From Oscillospiraceae bacterium (GTDB taxonomy: Bacteria; Bacillota; Clostridia; Oscillospirales; Oscillospiraceae): a stretch of 44,098 nt of DNA. The translations under genes and the position numbers were made by a program. The stretch covers positions 1 through 44,098 of the forward strand of contig JAFVWL010000011.1 in the NCBI GenBank assembly GCA_017501695.1, read 5' to 3'. Positions 23,245-32,879 of the stretch are shown here, one piece after another (position 1 is the first letter of the stretch; each line of letters opens with the position of its first letter). Under the pieces are notes generated by a model. The model was not told where the DNA came from, did no database searches, and saw only the letters and a list, made by a program, of their open reading frames with translations.

Positions 23245-25256
23245 GACGGATCCCCCCATTTGTCAGAAAGTAAGGTGTAGAAGGCCAGATTGCTCCGGTG
23301 GCTGGGCGGCTGGTGGTAATCCAGGGTCCGCACGGCCTGGACCGGGGCATTGTACCGGTCGCTGTCGGGAAGCTGAAGCTGGGTCGCCAGCTCCTGCAGC
23401 AGCTCCCGGGCTTTTTTCAGGGTGCTCATATGGGCAGCGTAATTGTCCTTGCGGTTTTCGTTGACCGCGTGGATCATTTCCAGCTCCCGCAGATCGTCGC
23501 TGAGGTTCATGCACCGGGGCAGAACATCGCTGTACGCGTTTACCGCTGCCTCAATGGAATCCTCCCGGCGCCGGGCGCTTTTCCAGATCAGTTCACTCAT
23601 CTGTTTGGCGTAGCCGTGAAGCTCCTCGCAGAGCCCCCGGAGCCAGAACAGCAGACCTGCCACATAGATCCCCGCGAACACGGCGATGCTCAGCAGGAAA
23701 TGGGCATAACGGTCAATGGTCACATTGGCTTGTCCCAAAGTGATGCCCAGATAGGGCAGCATGAGCTGGGCCAGGAAGATCAGGGCCAGAATGCCGCTGA
23801 AGGCCTGGAAATTGTGGGTGTTGACACTGCCGCAGTCCGGGGACCAGAACCGTCCGGCCTTACGGAACCGGGCCTTGATGACCTCCGCTTCCTGGCGCAC
23901 ATCGGAATAATCCGCCAGCTTTTCCACGGTGACCCGGGCGCATTCCTGCTGGGCCTTGGCAAGCTCCTTGCGCAGCTTTCCGTCGTCCAGCTCCGGCTGG
24001 GTGGCCTGGTCTGCCTCCTGAGGAAGGGCAGGCTTTTTTCGCAGGGCCTGGCTCCGCCACTGGCGGAAGCCCCGGGCGCAAAGATCCAGGATGCTCTGCT
24101 GCTGCTCGGTGACCAGCTCCTCGTTATACTCCGCGTCCAGCCGGGTACACAGGTCATGGAACAGCTTTTTCTCCTGGCCAACCCGGAACCAGGCCCGCTG
24201 AAGTTTTTCGCTGGGGTGATCGGGACGGGGCTCGTTGGGATTTTCACTGTGGTGCCGGGCTTCCGCTACACCGGGAAGCTGGCTGGCTTCCTTGGACAGC
24301 GTATCCCAGATCTGGCCCTGCAGACTGCTGCTGGAGGACCTGGGCTGATTTTTCAGGGGATAGTAGGACTGCCGGGGAGCCGTGTTCAGCAGATAATCCA
24401 CCCGGCTGCTGGCCCGGCTGATCCGGGCTTCCAGATCCTTTTGGGTATGCGCTGGCAGGGCCAGCTCCGTATCTTCATTGGGATGCAGCACCTGCTTGAC
24501 CAGATGGTCACAGAGGTTGAGCTGCAGGTCCGCCCAGATGAGCTGGGGGACCGTGGTTTTGGGAACGAATTCCCGCAGATGGATGGTCAGGTTGATCTCA
24601 CTGGTACCGCCGGTGGGCACATAGCTGCAGTTCTGCAGAGCTTCCAGGTCGTCCTTCAGGGCGGCCCGCAGGTCATCGTAGACCAGATCCATGTTCGCGG
24701 TCTGGCTGTACTGCTTCCGCAGCTCCATTTTGCCCAGATGGTCCTTCAGGGCGGTGGCAAACAGCTCAGTCACGTCCAGATATTCCAGGTTGCCGCCGGG
24801 CAGGATCCGGCTGACCCGAAGCTGCCGGATGGGCTGATCCTGGGCGCTGATGCCGAAAATGTGGTCCAGGACCTCTCCGGCGTTGATGCCCTTGGAGCCG
24901 TCCTCCTGATGGGAGATCAGGAAAACCACGGTGACGGACCGGGGGATCAGGTTGGACTGGCTGGCCAGGGGGCCCAGCAGCCGCCGGTTCAGCATGGCCA
25001 GGATCAGCTTCTTGTAAGCCTCCCGTACCACGGCAACCTGCCCCATATGGAAGCAAACGGGATCGGCCAGGACTACCAAACGGTAGTCCTGGCGCTTGAT
25101 TTGGTCGTTGCAGATGCCGGAGATCTCCCCAACGCAGGATTCGATATTGTTCAGGTCCTGTTCCAGCCAGAACATCTGGTCCTCCCGGAAGGGGAGAAAG
25201 AACAGGGGGTTCTTCCTGAGCTCACGGCCCAAGGTATTGATGATAATGGTGCGCAT
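23238..25256 (-). CDS. two-TM coiled-coil protein of unknown family
   Basis: 672 residues, fourth gene of the operon. The N-terminal 250 residues are predicted alpha/beta and soluble (MRTIIINTLG, YRLVVLADPV, RSVTVVFLISHQEDG), like a nucleotide-binding or ATPase-like sheet but without a Walker motif. Residues about 350-465 are highly charged and helical, probably coiled coil. Two membrane helices lie near 486-506 and 517-541, followed by a 130-residue helical tail. I do not recognise the family. The first residues and the position next to the tubulin-like gene suggest an adaptor that links the cytoplasmic filament protein to the membrane; this is inference. ATG 25256 has AAAGGAG eight bases ahead; the gap to the upstream gene is 34 bases and the downstream gene overlaps. 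Confidence 0.85.
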   Translation of the reverse strand: MRTIIINTLGRELRKNPLFFLPFREDQMFWLEQDLNNIESCVGEISGICNDQIKRQDYRLVVLADPVCFHMGQVAVVREAYKKLILAMLNRRLLGPLASQSNLIPRSVTVVFLISHQEDGSKGINAGEVLDHIFGISAQDQPIRQLRVSRILPGGNLEYLDVTELFATALKDHLGKMELRKQYSQTANMDLVYDDLRAALKDDLEALQNCSYVPTGGTSEINLTIHLREFVPKTTVPQLIWADLQLNLCDHLVKQVLHPNEDTELALPAHTQKDLEARISRASSRVDYLLNTAPRQSYYPLKNQPRSSSSSLQGQIWDTLSKEASQLPGVAEARHHSENPNEPRPDHPSEKLQRAWFRVGQEKKLFHDLCTRLDAEYNEELVTEQQQSILDLCARGFRQWRSQALRKKPALPQEADQATQPELDDGKLRKELAKAQQECARVTVEKLADYSDVRQEAEVIKARFRKAGRFWSPDCGSVNTHNFQAFSGILALIFLAQLMLPYLGITLGQANVTIDRYAHFLLSIAVFAGIYVAGLLFWLRGLCEELHGYAKQMSELIWKSARRREDSIEAAVNAYSDVLPRCMNLSDDLRELEMIHAVNENRKDNYAAHMSTLKKARELLQELATQLQLPDSDRYNAPVQAVRTLDYHQPPSHRSNLAFYTLLSDKWGDPSC

Positions 25257-25290
25257 GACTCACGCTCCTTTGGTTGGGATAGGGACGAGA

Positions 25291-28200
25291 TCAGCCGTTG
25301 ATGATGTCGCCCTTCAGGACCCAGTTCCGGGAGATCCAGTCGAATTCGTCGGTGCCGCGGATGCAGTCGGGAATGTCCAGATCCAGCATATTGCCTTCGG
25401 TGACCACGGGACCCAGGGATTCCAGATTCTTGTCGGTGGAGACCATCTGCTCGGGGGTCAGCTTCCGCTTCCGGGCGGTGGCGACCACGTATTCCTGGAT
25501 GAACTTGGTGGCGGCACTGTTGTACAGGTTGATGTAGTTCTTGTAGCTGGTGCTGGTGGTGCTCAGGCCTTCGCCGTACATACCCCGGCAGAACTTGTCC
25601 AGGATTCCGGCGGCACACTGCAGCAGGGATTCGCCAAAGTCCCGGTCCTCGGCCAGACGCTCCTCGCTCTTGTGCAGCAGCCATGCGAATTCCAGCAGAC
25701 CGCCCATGGTCTTCTTCTGATCCACAACCAGTTCCGGCTCTCCCACCTCATGGGACACGGCGGCGTACAGGGCCTGGGCTGCGGCAGCCTCTTCCTCGCT
25801 GGCCAGGTTGGTGCTGGCCTTCCGGGCGTTTTTGCCGTGGGAGGCGGTGACTTCGCTGTCCCGGGACTCGTAGATCAGCAGATCGGCGCGCATCCGGCGC
25901 AACAGCTCGTTGCGGGTCATCTGGCCCTTGTAGACTGCCAGATTATGGGTGTAGTTGGACAGGGTGGACACCTGGTAGTTGACGATGGTGTCCAGCTTAC
26001 CCGCCAGCTCTTCAATCAGGCCCTCCTGGTCTGCCAGGTACTCCAGCAGCCGGGAAATGTTGCTCTTGTTGATGGGAGTGCCGTGAGGCCACTGGATGTA
26101 GTCGGAATGGCCTTCCAGCTTGGCGAAGAACCGGGGGCTGTTCATGGCGTCGTAGTCGAAGCAGATCTGGCGCTGCAGCATCAGGTACAGCAGGGCCTTC
26201 ATGGTCTTCTCGTTCCACTCCATCTCCAGCTTGGGGCTGATGTAGGGGATGGCGCCCCGGACATGCCAACGCTTGTCGATGTGGGGAGTCTCCGCCAGGG
26301 AATGGGTGGCGGCGGCGATGGCCAGCCGGCGCTGATAGTAGGAGTAGTAGGAGTTGTCGGTATCCTCCCGGAACATGAAGATCTGGGTGGGCTGCAGGCA
26401 GTGAACCGCGCTGAAGCAGAAGATCTCATGGTCGCTGTAGGAAGCGGCCACAATGGGTTCCCGGGCCAGGCCCAGGTTATTCTTCAGGGTTACCAGAGCT
26501 TCTCTGTCGTCCTTGGCGTGGAAGATGCGCTGCAGCTCGTCCACAGCCACGGGGCTGATGCCCAGATGCTTGTACAGCACGGAGCTGTCCCGCTCGTCCA
26601 GGAAATAGCCGTCGTTGTTGTCCTTGGTGTAGCGCAGCAGAGGCATGGCCTTGGCAATCAGATCGTCAAAGTGGGTGGTCAGGGCACCGCGGATCTGGGC
26701 CTCGGAGATGGCGTTGTTGGTAAAGTCGGTTTCGGGATCCAGGCCGCACTCAGTACAGCACTGGCGGTACAGGGCGTTCATGGCAGAGGTCTGCAGGTAG
26801 GTCGCCCGCTCCCGCAGATACTTGGAATAGGTATTCACGATGCCGTCGAAGATGTGGCCCAGGTCCTCGTAATGGTCATCCTCCATGCCCTTGGGCTTCC
26901 AGGCGCCGTGGCTCAGGTTCTCCGCTTCCTTCTGCTGGATCACTTTCCAGGTCCGCTTGGTCAGAGCCTCATAGATGGCCTTACCGGCGGCGGAGTAGAT
27001 CTCCTCGTTGCCGCTGGCCAGGGCAGCGCTGACGCTGGGCTGCTGGTAATAGTAATAGTGGAGCATATCGGGGGAAGCGCCGATGTAGATATCCCGGTCG
27101 TCATCGTCGTCATGGAGCACCAGGTCGCTGTCAGCCCGCTGCCGCATCTGGGCCCGGTACTGGTCCATGTTTTCGTACAGACCCTCGTACTGACTGATGA
27201 GGATGTCCAGGTTGTCCAGTACGGAGGTATAGACCTGGTACTTCAGCTCGTCGGTGGCGGCGATCATCATGGTCTCCACGAAGGAAGAGAACTGGTTCAG
27301 GAACATTTCCAGATTGGCCTGAGCCATCCGCTCCTTGCCCCAGAAGACCTTATTGATGTCGTTGACCACATCTTCCACAGTGTCGTCGCCGTCGTCCTTG
27401 TTCTGGTCCAGACACAGCTCCATGCTGCGGACCGTGGACTTCAGGGTGTCCTCCAGAGAACCCTTGTAGCTCTCGGTAAAGGCGCGCATCTCCTGACGGA
27501 CCCGGTACAGCAGGTAGCGGGCAGCCATGGGATGGATATCCTTGCCGCCGAAGCGCAGCAGGGAGTTGTAGATATTCACGGGATCATTCTCGGCCCGGAC
27601 GGCATCGGAAGACACCTGATCCGTGGGCAGGATGGCGCTGGCCAGCATCACAGCGTTGCCGGTGACACCGTCAGCCAGTTTGCCGGAAAGGATGGTCATG
27701 TTGGTTTTCGCGGACTGATACAGAGTCTTCAGCCGCTCCAGGTAGGAGGCAGTGCTGGTAACGGCGTTGTTGTAGTCAAAGACCAGACCGTCCCGGGCGT
27801 TTTTGACTTCCTGCAGGGTGCCCAGACCGTAGTTGCCGTCTACGCCGCAATCCTGTTCCAGACCGGTGGAGCAATACATGGCCTGGTCCAACAGGGCCAT
27901 ATAATCGGTGACCCGGTCCACGCCGTTCTTGTTGTAGCCCACATATGTGCTGATGCTCTGGTACACGGAGCCCTGGGAGCTCAGCTCCTTGTTCATGTTG
28001 TTGATGAACACCTGCTCCCGTTCCTTGGGGGAGGGGGTCCAGAACTTGCCGGAGGCGTTGGCGATCTTGCGCTGCTTGGTCATGTAGTTGTTCCACTTGG
28101 TTTCCATCAGGAACCACTTGGTATCCAGCTCCTCGAAGGTCTTGGCCTCGGCCAGGTAGCGCAGAATGTCCTCGTAGGGATAGATGATCCGGGCGTAGCC

Positions 28201-29220
28201 GGCGCTGCCGTAGATAGCGGTGGGGTTCTTAGCCCGGGAGCTGAGCTCATTGCTCTCGTCGCTGCGGATGACATACTCCATCTCGGAGTACAGCCGGGCG
28301 TAGGCCACATCAGCCATGGTCTTGTAGTAGTGGCTCAGGTCGCCCAGAATGCCGCCGTCCCGGTTGGCCAGGTCCACGAAGTACAGCAGGTCAAAGGGCT
28401 TGGTGTTGTAGTCCTTGGAGAATTTCTGGTCCTTGGAGTTGAACAGGTAGCCCTCGCTGCGGGTGTCGATGGAGATGTTGATGAACTTTCCGTAGCCGCT
28501 TTCGATGCCGCAGTCGCCGGAGACTGCCAGGTTCATGGCGTTCAGCTCCCGGATGGCAGCGTAGGCGTTGGCGTACATGGCAATGCGCTTGTTGTCATCG
28601 CCGCCCTCCCGGGTCAGGTTCTGGGCGAAGAGCTCGGGGCAGGCGAACAGACCCATGATCCGGATCTCGGGATGACCGATATCCCGGAAGAACTTGCGGA
28701 TATACAGGGCGATCTCGATGAAGGTGCCGGAGCCGGTGCCGCCGGCTACGGAAGACACGATCATGACCCGCAGGGTATCCCGGCTGATGGCGATGCCGGG
28801 GCGGCACAGCTCCTGAAGCTGGCGGCGCAGCTCGTTGCTGGGGTTGTTCAGGAAGTTTGCCAGGCACAGGCGGGACTTGTAGCGGTACTGGGAAGCGCCG
28901 TCATCGGTGCCGGAGGCCAGGAACCGGCTGTCGGCATCGGTATTGGGCAGCCAGTTGTTGACGCCGTCGCCGGAGCCCAGGGCGTTGGCCATCTCCTTGA
29001 CGGTGTCAGCGGAGCTGATGCGGATGGTGCGGACACCCAGGGCGCTGAGGGCGGTGGTGTCCCGCTTGTCCAGATCCAGATAAATGCTGTTGGCAGAGTT
29101 CTTCTGCTCGTCGTTCAGCAGGGCATACAGCTCATGGAGCACGTTGCCGCCGCTGCCGCCCAGGCCGATGATCAGGGTGCGCATCTCGGTGGGCTTCAGG
29201 TTCTTGTCAGGCTTACTCAA
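25291..29220 (-). CDS. large tubulin/FtsZ-like GTPase
   Basis: 1,309 residues, third gene of the operon. The first 350 residues have the tubulin-superfamily order: RTLIIGLGGSGGN at 14-26 (FtsZ has GVGGGGGN), SIYLDLDKRDT near 45-54, the phosphate-binding loop SSVAGGTGSGTF with GGTGSGT at 160-166, then IRIMGLFACPELF and a NAYAAIRELNAMN helix typical of the Tubulin_2 type (bacterial tubulin-like proteins). Eukaryotic tubulin and FtsZ polymerise with GTP through this fold. The remaining 950 residues are mostly helical with no motif I can name, and no membrane helix. The start is TTG 29220: GAGG lies eight bases ahead and no ATG is closer than codon 13, which would leave the first strand without a lead. 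The vWA gene is 48 bases upstream. Confidence 0.88.
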   Translation of the reverse strand: MSKPDKNLKPTEMRTLIIGLGGSGGNVLHELYALLNDEQKNSANSIYLDLDKRDTTALSALGVRTIRISSADTVKEMANALGSGDGVNNWLPNTDADSRFLASGTDDGASQYRYKSRLCLANFLNNPSNELRRQLQELCRPGIAISRDTLRVMIVSSVAGGTGSGTFIEIALYIRKFFRDIGHPEIRIMGLFACPELFAQNLTREGGDDNKRIAMYANAYAAIRELNAMNLAVSGDCGIESGYGKFINISIDTRSEGYLFNSKDQKFSKDYNTKPFDLLYFVDLANRDGGILGDLSHYYKTMADVAYARLYSEMEYVIRSDESNELSSRAKNPTAIYGSAGYARIIYPYEDILRYLAEAKTFEELDTKWFLMETKWNNYMTKQRKIANASGKFWTPSPKEREQVFINNMNKELSSQGSVYQSISTYVGYNKNGVDRVTDYMALLDQAMYCSTGLEQDCGVDGNYGLGTLQEVKNARDGLVFDYNNAVTSTASYLERLKTLYQSAKTNMTILSGKLADGVTGNAVMLASAILPTDQVSSDAVRAENDPVNIYNSLLRFGGKDIHPMAARYLLYRVRQEMRAFTESYKGSLEDTLKSTVRSMELCLDQNKDDGDDTVEDVVNDINKVFWGKERMAQANLEMFLNQFSSFVETMMIAATDELKYQVYTSVLDNLDILISQYEGLYENMDQYRAQMRQRADSDLVLHDDDDDRDIYIGASPDMLHYYYYQQPSVSAALASGNEEIYSAAGKAIYEALTKRTWKVIQQKEAENLSHGAWKPKGMEDDHYEDLGHIFDGIVNTYSKYLRERATYLQTSAMNALYRQCCTECGLDPETDFTNNAISEAQIRGALTTHFDDLIAKAMPLLRYTKDNNDGYFLDERDSSVLYKHLGISPVAVDELQRIFHAKDDREALVTLKNNLGLAREPIVAASYSDHEIFCFSAVHCLQPTQIFMFREDTDNSYYSYYQRRLAIAAATHSLAETPHIDKRWHVRGAIPYISPKLEMEWNEKTMKALLYLMLQRQICFDYDAMNSPRFFAKLEGHSDYIQWPHGTPINKSNISRLLEYLADQEGLIEELAGKLDTIVNYQVSTLSNYTHNLAVYKGQMTRNELLRRMRADLLIYESRDSEVTASHGKNARKASTNLASEEEAAAAQALYAAVSHEVGEPELVVDQKKTMGGLLEFAWLLHKSEERLAEDRDFGESLLQCAAGILDKFCRGMYGEGLSTTSTSYKNYINLYNSAATKFIQEYVVATARKRKLTPEQMVSTDKNLESLGPVVTEGNMLDLDIPDCIRGTDEFDWISRNWVLKGDIING

Positions 29221-29268
29221 TGTAGGATCCTCACTTTCTTGTGTATGGAATGGGATGGATATATGGAT

Positions 29269-32200
29269 TTATTCGTCGGCGGTATAGGTCCAGAATTCCA
29301 GAGAATTGTCTCTCTTGACGATGTAACCGCCGTCTGCCATCAGGATGGTCTGGGTCACCCGCTCCTCTGCCTGAGGACCGTAGGGGTGGGGGACGATGGA
29401 ACGACCGGGGAGCCGCCGGTCGATCTGATGCCCCTGAATTCCGCCTGCCACGGCGGTCCGCAGATAGGTCAGAAGCTGGAGCGCCACAGGAGTAGCGCCA
29501 CTGGTGGAATACTTGCTCAGCTCCCGCCGGGTGCCGGAAAGCACACATTTGGGAATGGTCAGATTCAGGAACTGGAAGCCGATTCCGGGATTGCCGGCAG
29601 TGAAGACCTGGTCATGGAACCGGACCGTCTCCGCCACAGGCAGCAGCCGCAGATAGAACCGGTTTTTAATCGGCAGAGACTCCCGGACCGATACGTAGTA
29701 TTGGCCGTCCCGGTGGATCACCCGGTAATAGTGAATATGGCCGGGCCGGATCCGGGGCATGCGCCAGTTGCTGTAGATCACCATCAGGATCAGCACCAGG
29801 ATCACCAGGAAGGCAACGAGCAGGGCGATGTAGAAGATCAGCTCCGCCATGGTGAACACGATCTCCAGCTTACCGGAGGCACTGTCACCCTTGGCCGCGT
29901 CCACGGTCAGGGTCACAGTCAGGTCCCCGGCAGGGACCAGTCCCAGGGCTGCAAAGGGCCGCTGGAGGAATTCCAGAATAAAGTTATCCGTGGAGCTGGT
30001 GGGCCGGACGAGGATGGCGGGGGTTCCGTTCCAGGTGCCTACAGTCACATCCAGAGCCATGAGAATGCTGCCAGGGTCCTGGGAAACGGTGATCATTTCC
30101 TGAACCATGGATTCCAGCGTATCCCGGGAGCAGGGAAGTCCGTCGGCGTAGATCACGAAGGCGACATGGGCCTGGTTTTCCAGCAGGCCGAACCGCTGAA
30201 CCGTTGCCGGATCGGATACATGGGCCTCCACGGTGTACTGGGCGTTGTAGAGCAGGACAGTGACCTGGCTCTGGGCCAGCTTGACATCTCCCTGATACAG
30301 GACTACGGTGTAGCTGCCCACGGGGGACAGGGGATCATTGGGGATGAAAATGAAGCTGCCGTCCCGGAAATCCACGGTGCCGTTCAGCACTGTGCCGTCG
30401 GCGGACAGGGCTTCCAGCCGGAATTTTTCCGCTTCCTCCCGGGTGATGGGGCTGTCGCCGGAGCTGCGGTGGGCAGTCACCGCAAAGGTGATGGCCTCCC
30501 GGTTGCCTGCCAGGGCATTGCTGAACAGGGTCAGGTCCCGGTCCGCCTCCGCCGTGTAGGTGACGGGATCGGGAATAACGGTTACCGTGGCCTGGGCCAG
30601 GGTGGCGTCGCCGTAACGCAGGACCACGGGATAGGTGCCCACGTCAGCGGTTCCCTGAGGGGTAAAGGTGAACACGCCGTTGTGGAAGCTCATGGTGCCC
30701 GGCAGTTTCGATTCTACCGCGAACTGCGTGGCTTCAGCGTCGGTAATGGGTTCCGATTTGCCGTCCCGCTGGGCGGTAACGGTGAAGGTGATGGACTGGG
30801 TGTTGTCTGCCAGGTCTATGTCGATGATCTGAAGATCCCCGCTGACCTGGGCGTTGTAGGTGACAGGGAGAACGGTCACTCTGGCCTGGGCCAGAACCGT
30901 GCTGTCCTGATACAGCTTCACGGTGTAATCTCCCACAGGGGTGTCGGGATCGTTGGGGGTAAAGGTGAAAACGCCATCTTTGAAGGCGGTCTTGCCGCCC
31001 AGCACAGTGCCGTCGGATGCCTTGGCTTCCACCCGGAATTTGCCGGAATCGGCCTGGGCCAGGGGCTTGGTTTCCGTGCCCCGGTGCTCGGTGACCCGGA
31101 AGGTAACGGACTGGGTGTTGTCCGCCAGCCGGTCGTTGACCAGGGTCAGGTCGCCGGAGGCCGTGGCGGAATAGGTAATGGTAATGACGGATACGGTCTG
31201 GGACCCCAGCAGATCGCTGCCGAAGTACAGCTTTACGGTGTGTTCGCCGGCTGTGGCTCCGGTCTGTTTGGGTGTGAACCGGATCACACCCCTGCCGGGG
31301 TAGGTGACCTGGCCCTGGAGGGTTCCGGAATCCACCCGGAAGGAGGGAAGCAGGTCGCTTTCCACGGGAGTGCCTTCCAGGGTCACGGTAAAGTCGATGT
31401 ACTGGCTGGTGTTGCCTGCCAGGTCCGTGTCCAGAACGGTCAGGGGACCGGATACGCTGACCCGGAAATCCGTGGCGTTGACGGCCTGGATGGTCCGGGA
31501 GGTGCTGACCCGGTAGGCACCGTCCATGAGAGAGACGGAGGCGGTGACGGTGGTGTTGCCGGCGGGAACGGTGAATTCCTCTCCGGGCTGGATGATCCGG
31601 TCACCGCAGGTGAATTCGGCTTCGGACTTGCCCGGCAGCCGGTTGGCAGCCAGGGGGGTGTCCGCTCCGTCCTCCCGGATCTCGTACTGCAGCCGCAGGG
31701 TGTCACCGGTAGTGAGCTTTTGACCGGGGCGCACATCCTCCCATTTGCCGTCGGCGGTTTTTCGCTGAACGGTCAGGGCCACATGGATTGCGGGCTCGTA
31801 CATCAGGGAAAGGGCGGCGCTGCTGACATCCTCCGAGAAGGTCAGGGTCACCGTGCCTTCGGGGATTTTTCCTGTGGGACTGGTGATCATGGCGGTGCAG
31901 CCGCCCAGGGTCCCGGCTGGCACATTGTCGTAGTTTCGGTTATAGGGGTAGGCGATAGTGGCGGACCGGGAAACCTCCAGCTTTGTGCCGTCCTCGGCGG
32001 TGGCACTGACCAGACGGGCACCGGTCTGCTGGGCAAGGACCGCCACGTTCCGGATGGGGGAGGACTCGCCGGAGATCCGGATGGTTACGGTCTTACCGGA
32101 GATCTTCACGTTCTCCTGTACATCATACCGGCCGGAGATCCGGTTGGACAGCTCCTGCATGGTGGAAACGATCTGATCCTGATCCTCCGCGAAATAGGCG

Positions 32201-32874
32201 GAGAAGTTGGGGTAGGCGTTGAGCTTGGCACTTTCCCGGAAGTCGATGGCGGCTTCGGAGCTGGTGTCACCCTCGGTGCCAATGCCGAAGTAGACAAGCT
32301 GCAGGCTGCTGTAATCCTCCAGGATCTTGGCCAGGGCATCCTCCACGTCCGCCGGGTCGTACATATAGCCGTAATCGTCGTTGAAGTTGCCGTCGGTGGT
32401 CAGCACCAGCCAGAACTGTTCACTTTCGTCCACCTCCGCGGCACCCAACTGGGCATCGGACAGCAGACCTTCCCGGATCAGCACATCCAGGGCCGTATAA
32501 GCACTGGACAGAGGCGTGCCGCCCCGGGCGGAGCCGGTGGCATCCAGAACCTTCTGGACCTGGGACTGACGGTCGCCGGAAAGGTCCAGCTTCATCTGAT
32601 CCGTGGTCAGCTTGTTCATAAAGGTGACGGTCAGGGTATCGGTTTCGTTGAGCAAACCCGTAAAAACCTGGGCCGCGTAGCTGGCATAGCTCCATTTCAG
32701 GTTGTCCGCGTTCTGAATCTCCTGACTCATGGAACCGGAATTGTCATAGAGAAGGCTCACGTGCTTGCGTACATAGACGGTGTTGGACTGGTCCGCCTGA
32801 ACCGCGGGGACCAGAAGCACGGACACCAGCAGTACCAGAGCGCAAAGCAGAGCCCATCGTTGTTGCCGTTTCAT
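29269..32874 (-). CDS. membrane-anchored vWA protein with Ig-like repeats
   Basis: 1,201 residues, second gene of the operon. A signal peptide (WALLCALVLLVSVLLVPAVQA, cleavage before DQS) precedes a von Willebrand A domain at about 35-245 with a complete MIDAS: D44, S46, S48 (YDNSGSM), T120 (ARGGTPLSSAY) and D161 (LTTDG). A beta-rich part follows, then four tandem units of about 100 residues (roughly 471-566, 567-671, 672-770, 771-874), each with an L(A)(D/G)N...F.VT element and an FTFTP...G.Y.V.L strand set. One membrane helix lies near 1012-1036, then a 165-residue cytoplasmic domain that starts with RMPRIRPGH. So it presents an adhesion or ligand-binding head outside and a tail inside. ATG 32874 has AAGGAG ten bases ahead; ATGs at 32883 and 32880 are too close to that site. 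Confidence 0.9.
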   Translation of the reverse strand: MKRQQRWALLCALVLLVSVLLVPAVQADQSNTVYVRKHVSLLYDNSGSMSQEIQNADNLKWSYASYAAQVFTGLLNETDTLTVTFMNKLTTDQMKLDLSGDRQSQVQKVLDATGSARGGTPLSSAYTALDVLIREGLLSDAQLGAAEVDESEQFWLVLTTDGNFNDDYGYMYDPADVEDALAKILEDYSSLQLVYFGIGTEGDTSSEAAIDFRESAKLNAYPNFSAYFAEDQDQIVSTMQELSNRISGRYDVQENVKISGKTVTIRISGESSPIRNVAVLAQQTGARLVSATAEDGTKLEVSRSATIAYPYNRNYDNVPAGTLGGCTAMITSPTGKIPEGTVTLTFSEDVSSAALSLMYEPAIHVALTVQRKTADGKWEDVRPGQKLTTGDTLRLQYEIREDGADTPLAANRLPGKSEAEFTCGDRIIQPGEEFTVPAGNTTVTASVSLMDGAYRVSTSRTIQAVNATDFRVSVSGPLTVLDTDLAGNTSQYIDFTVTLEGTPVESDLLPSFRVDSGTLQGQVTYPGRGVIRFTPKQTGATAGEHTVKLYFGSDLLGSQTVSVITITYSATASGDLTLVNDRLADNTQSVTFRVTEHRGTETKPLAQADSGKFRVEAKASDGTVLGGKTAFKDGVFTFTPNDPDTPVGDYTVKLYQDSTVLAQARVTVLPVTYNAQVSGDLQIIDIDLADNTQSITFTVTAQRDGKSEPITDAEATQFAVESKLPGTMSFHNGVFTFTPQGTADVGTYPVVLRYGDATLAQATVTVIPDPVTYTAEADRDLTLFSNALAGNREAITFAVTAHRSSGDSPITREEAEKFRLEALSADGTVLNGTVDFRDGSFIFIPNDPLSPVGSYTVVLYQGDVKLAQSQVTVLLYNAQYTVEAHVSDPATVQRFGLLENQAHVAFVIYADGLPCSRDTLESMVQEMITVSQDPGSILMALDVTVGTWNGTPAILVRPTSSTDNFILEFLQRPFAALGLVPAGDLTVTLTVDAAKGDSASGKLEIVFTMAELIFYIALLVAFLVILVLILMVIYSNWRMPRIRPGHIHYYRVIHRDGQYYVSVRESLPIKNRFYLRLLPVAETVRFHDQVFTAGNPGIGFQFLNLTIPKCVLSGTRRELSKYSTSGATPVALQLLTYLRTAVAGGIQGHQIDRRLPGRSIVPHPYGPQAEERVTQTILMADGGYIVKRDNSLEFWTYTADE

Positions 32875-32879
32875 GGGCA

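Noticed and set aside
18061-23280. Open frame of 1,739 codons on the plus strand
   Set aside because: Exact antisense shadow of the 1,726-residue transglutaminase-type gene, with no ribosome binding site and Gln/Val/Gly/His-rich product.
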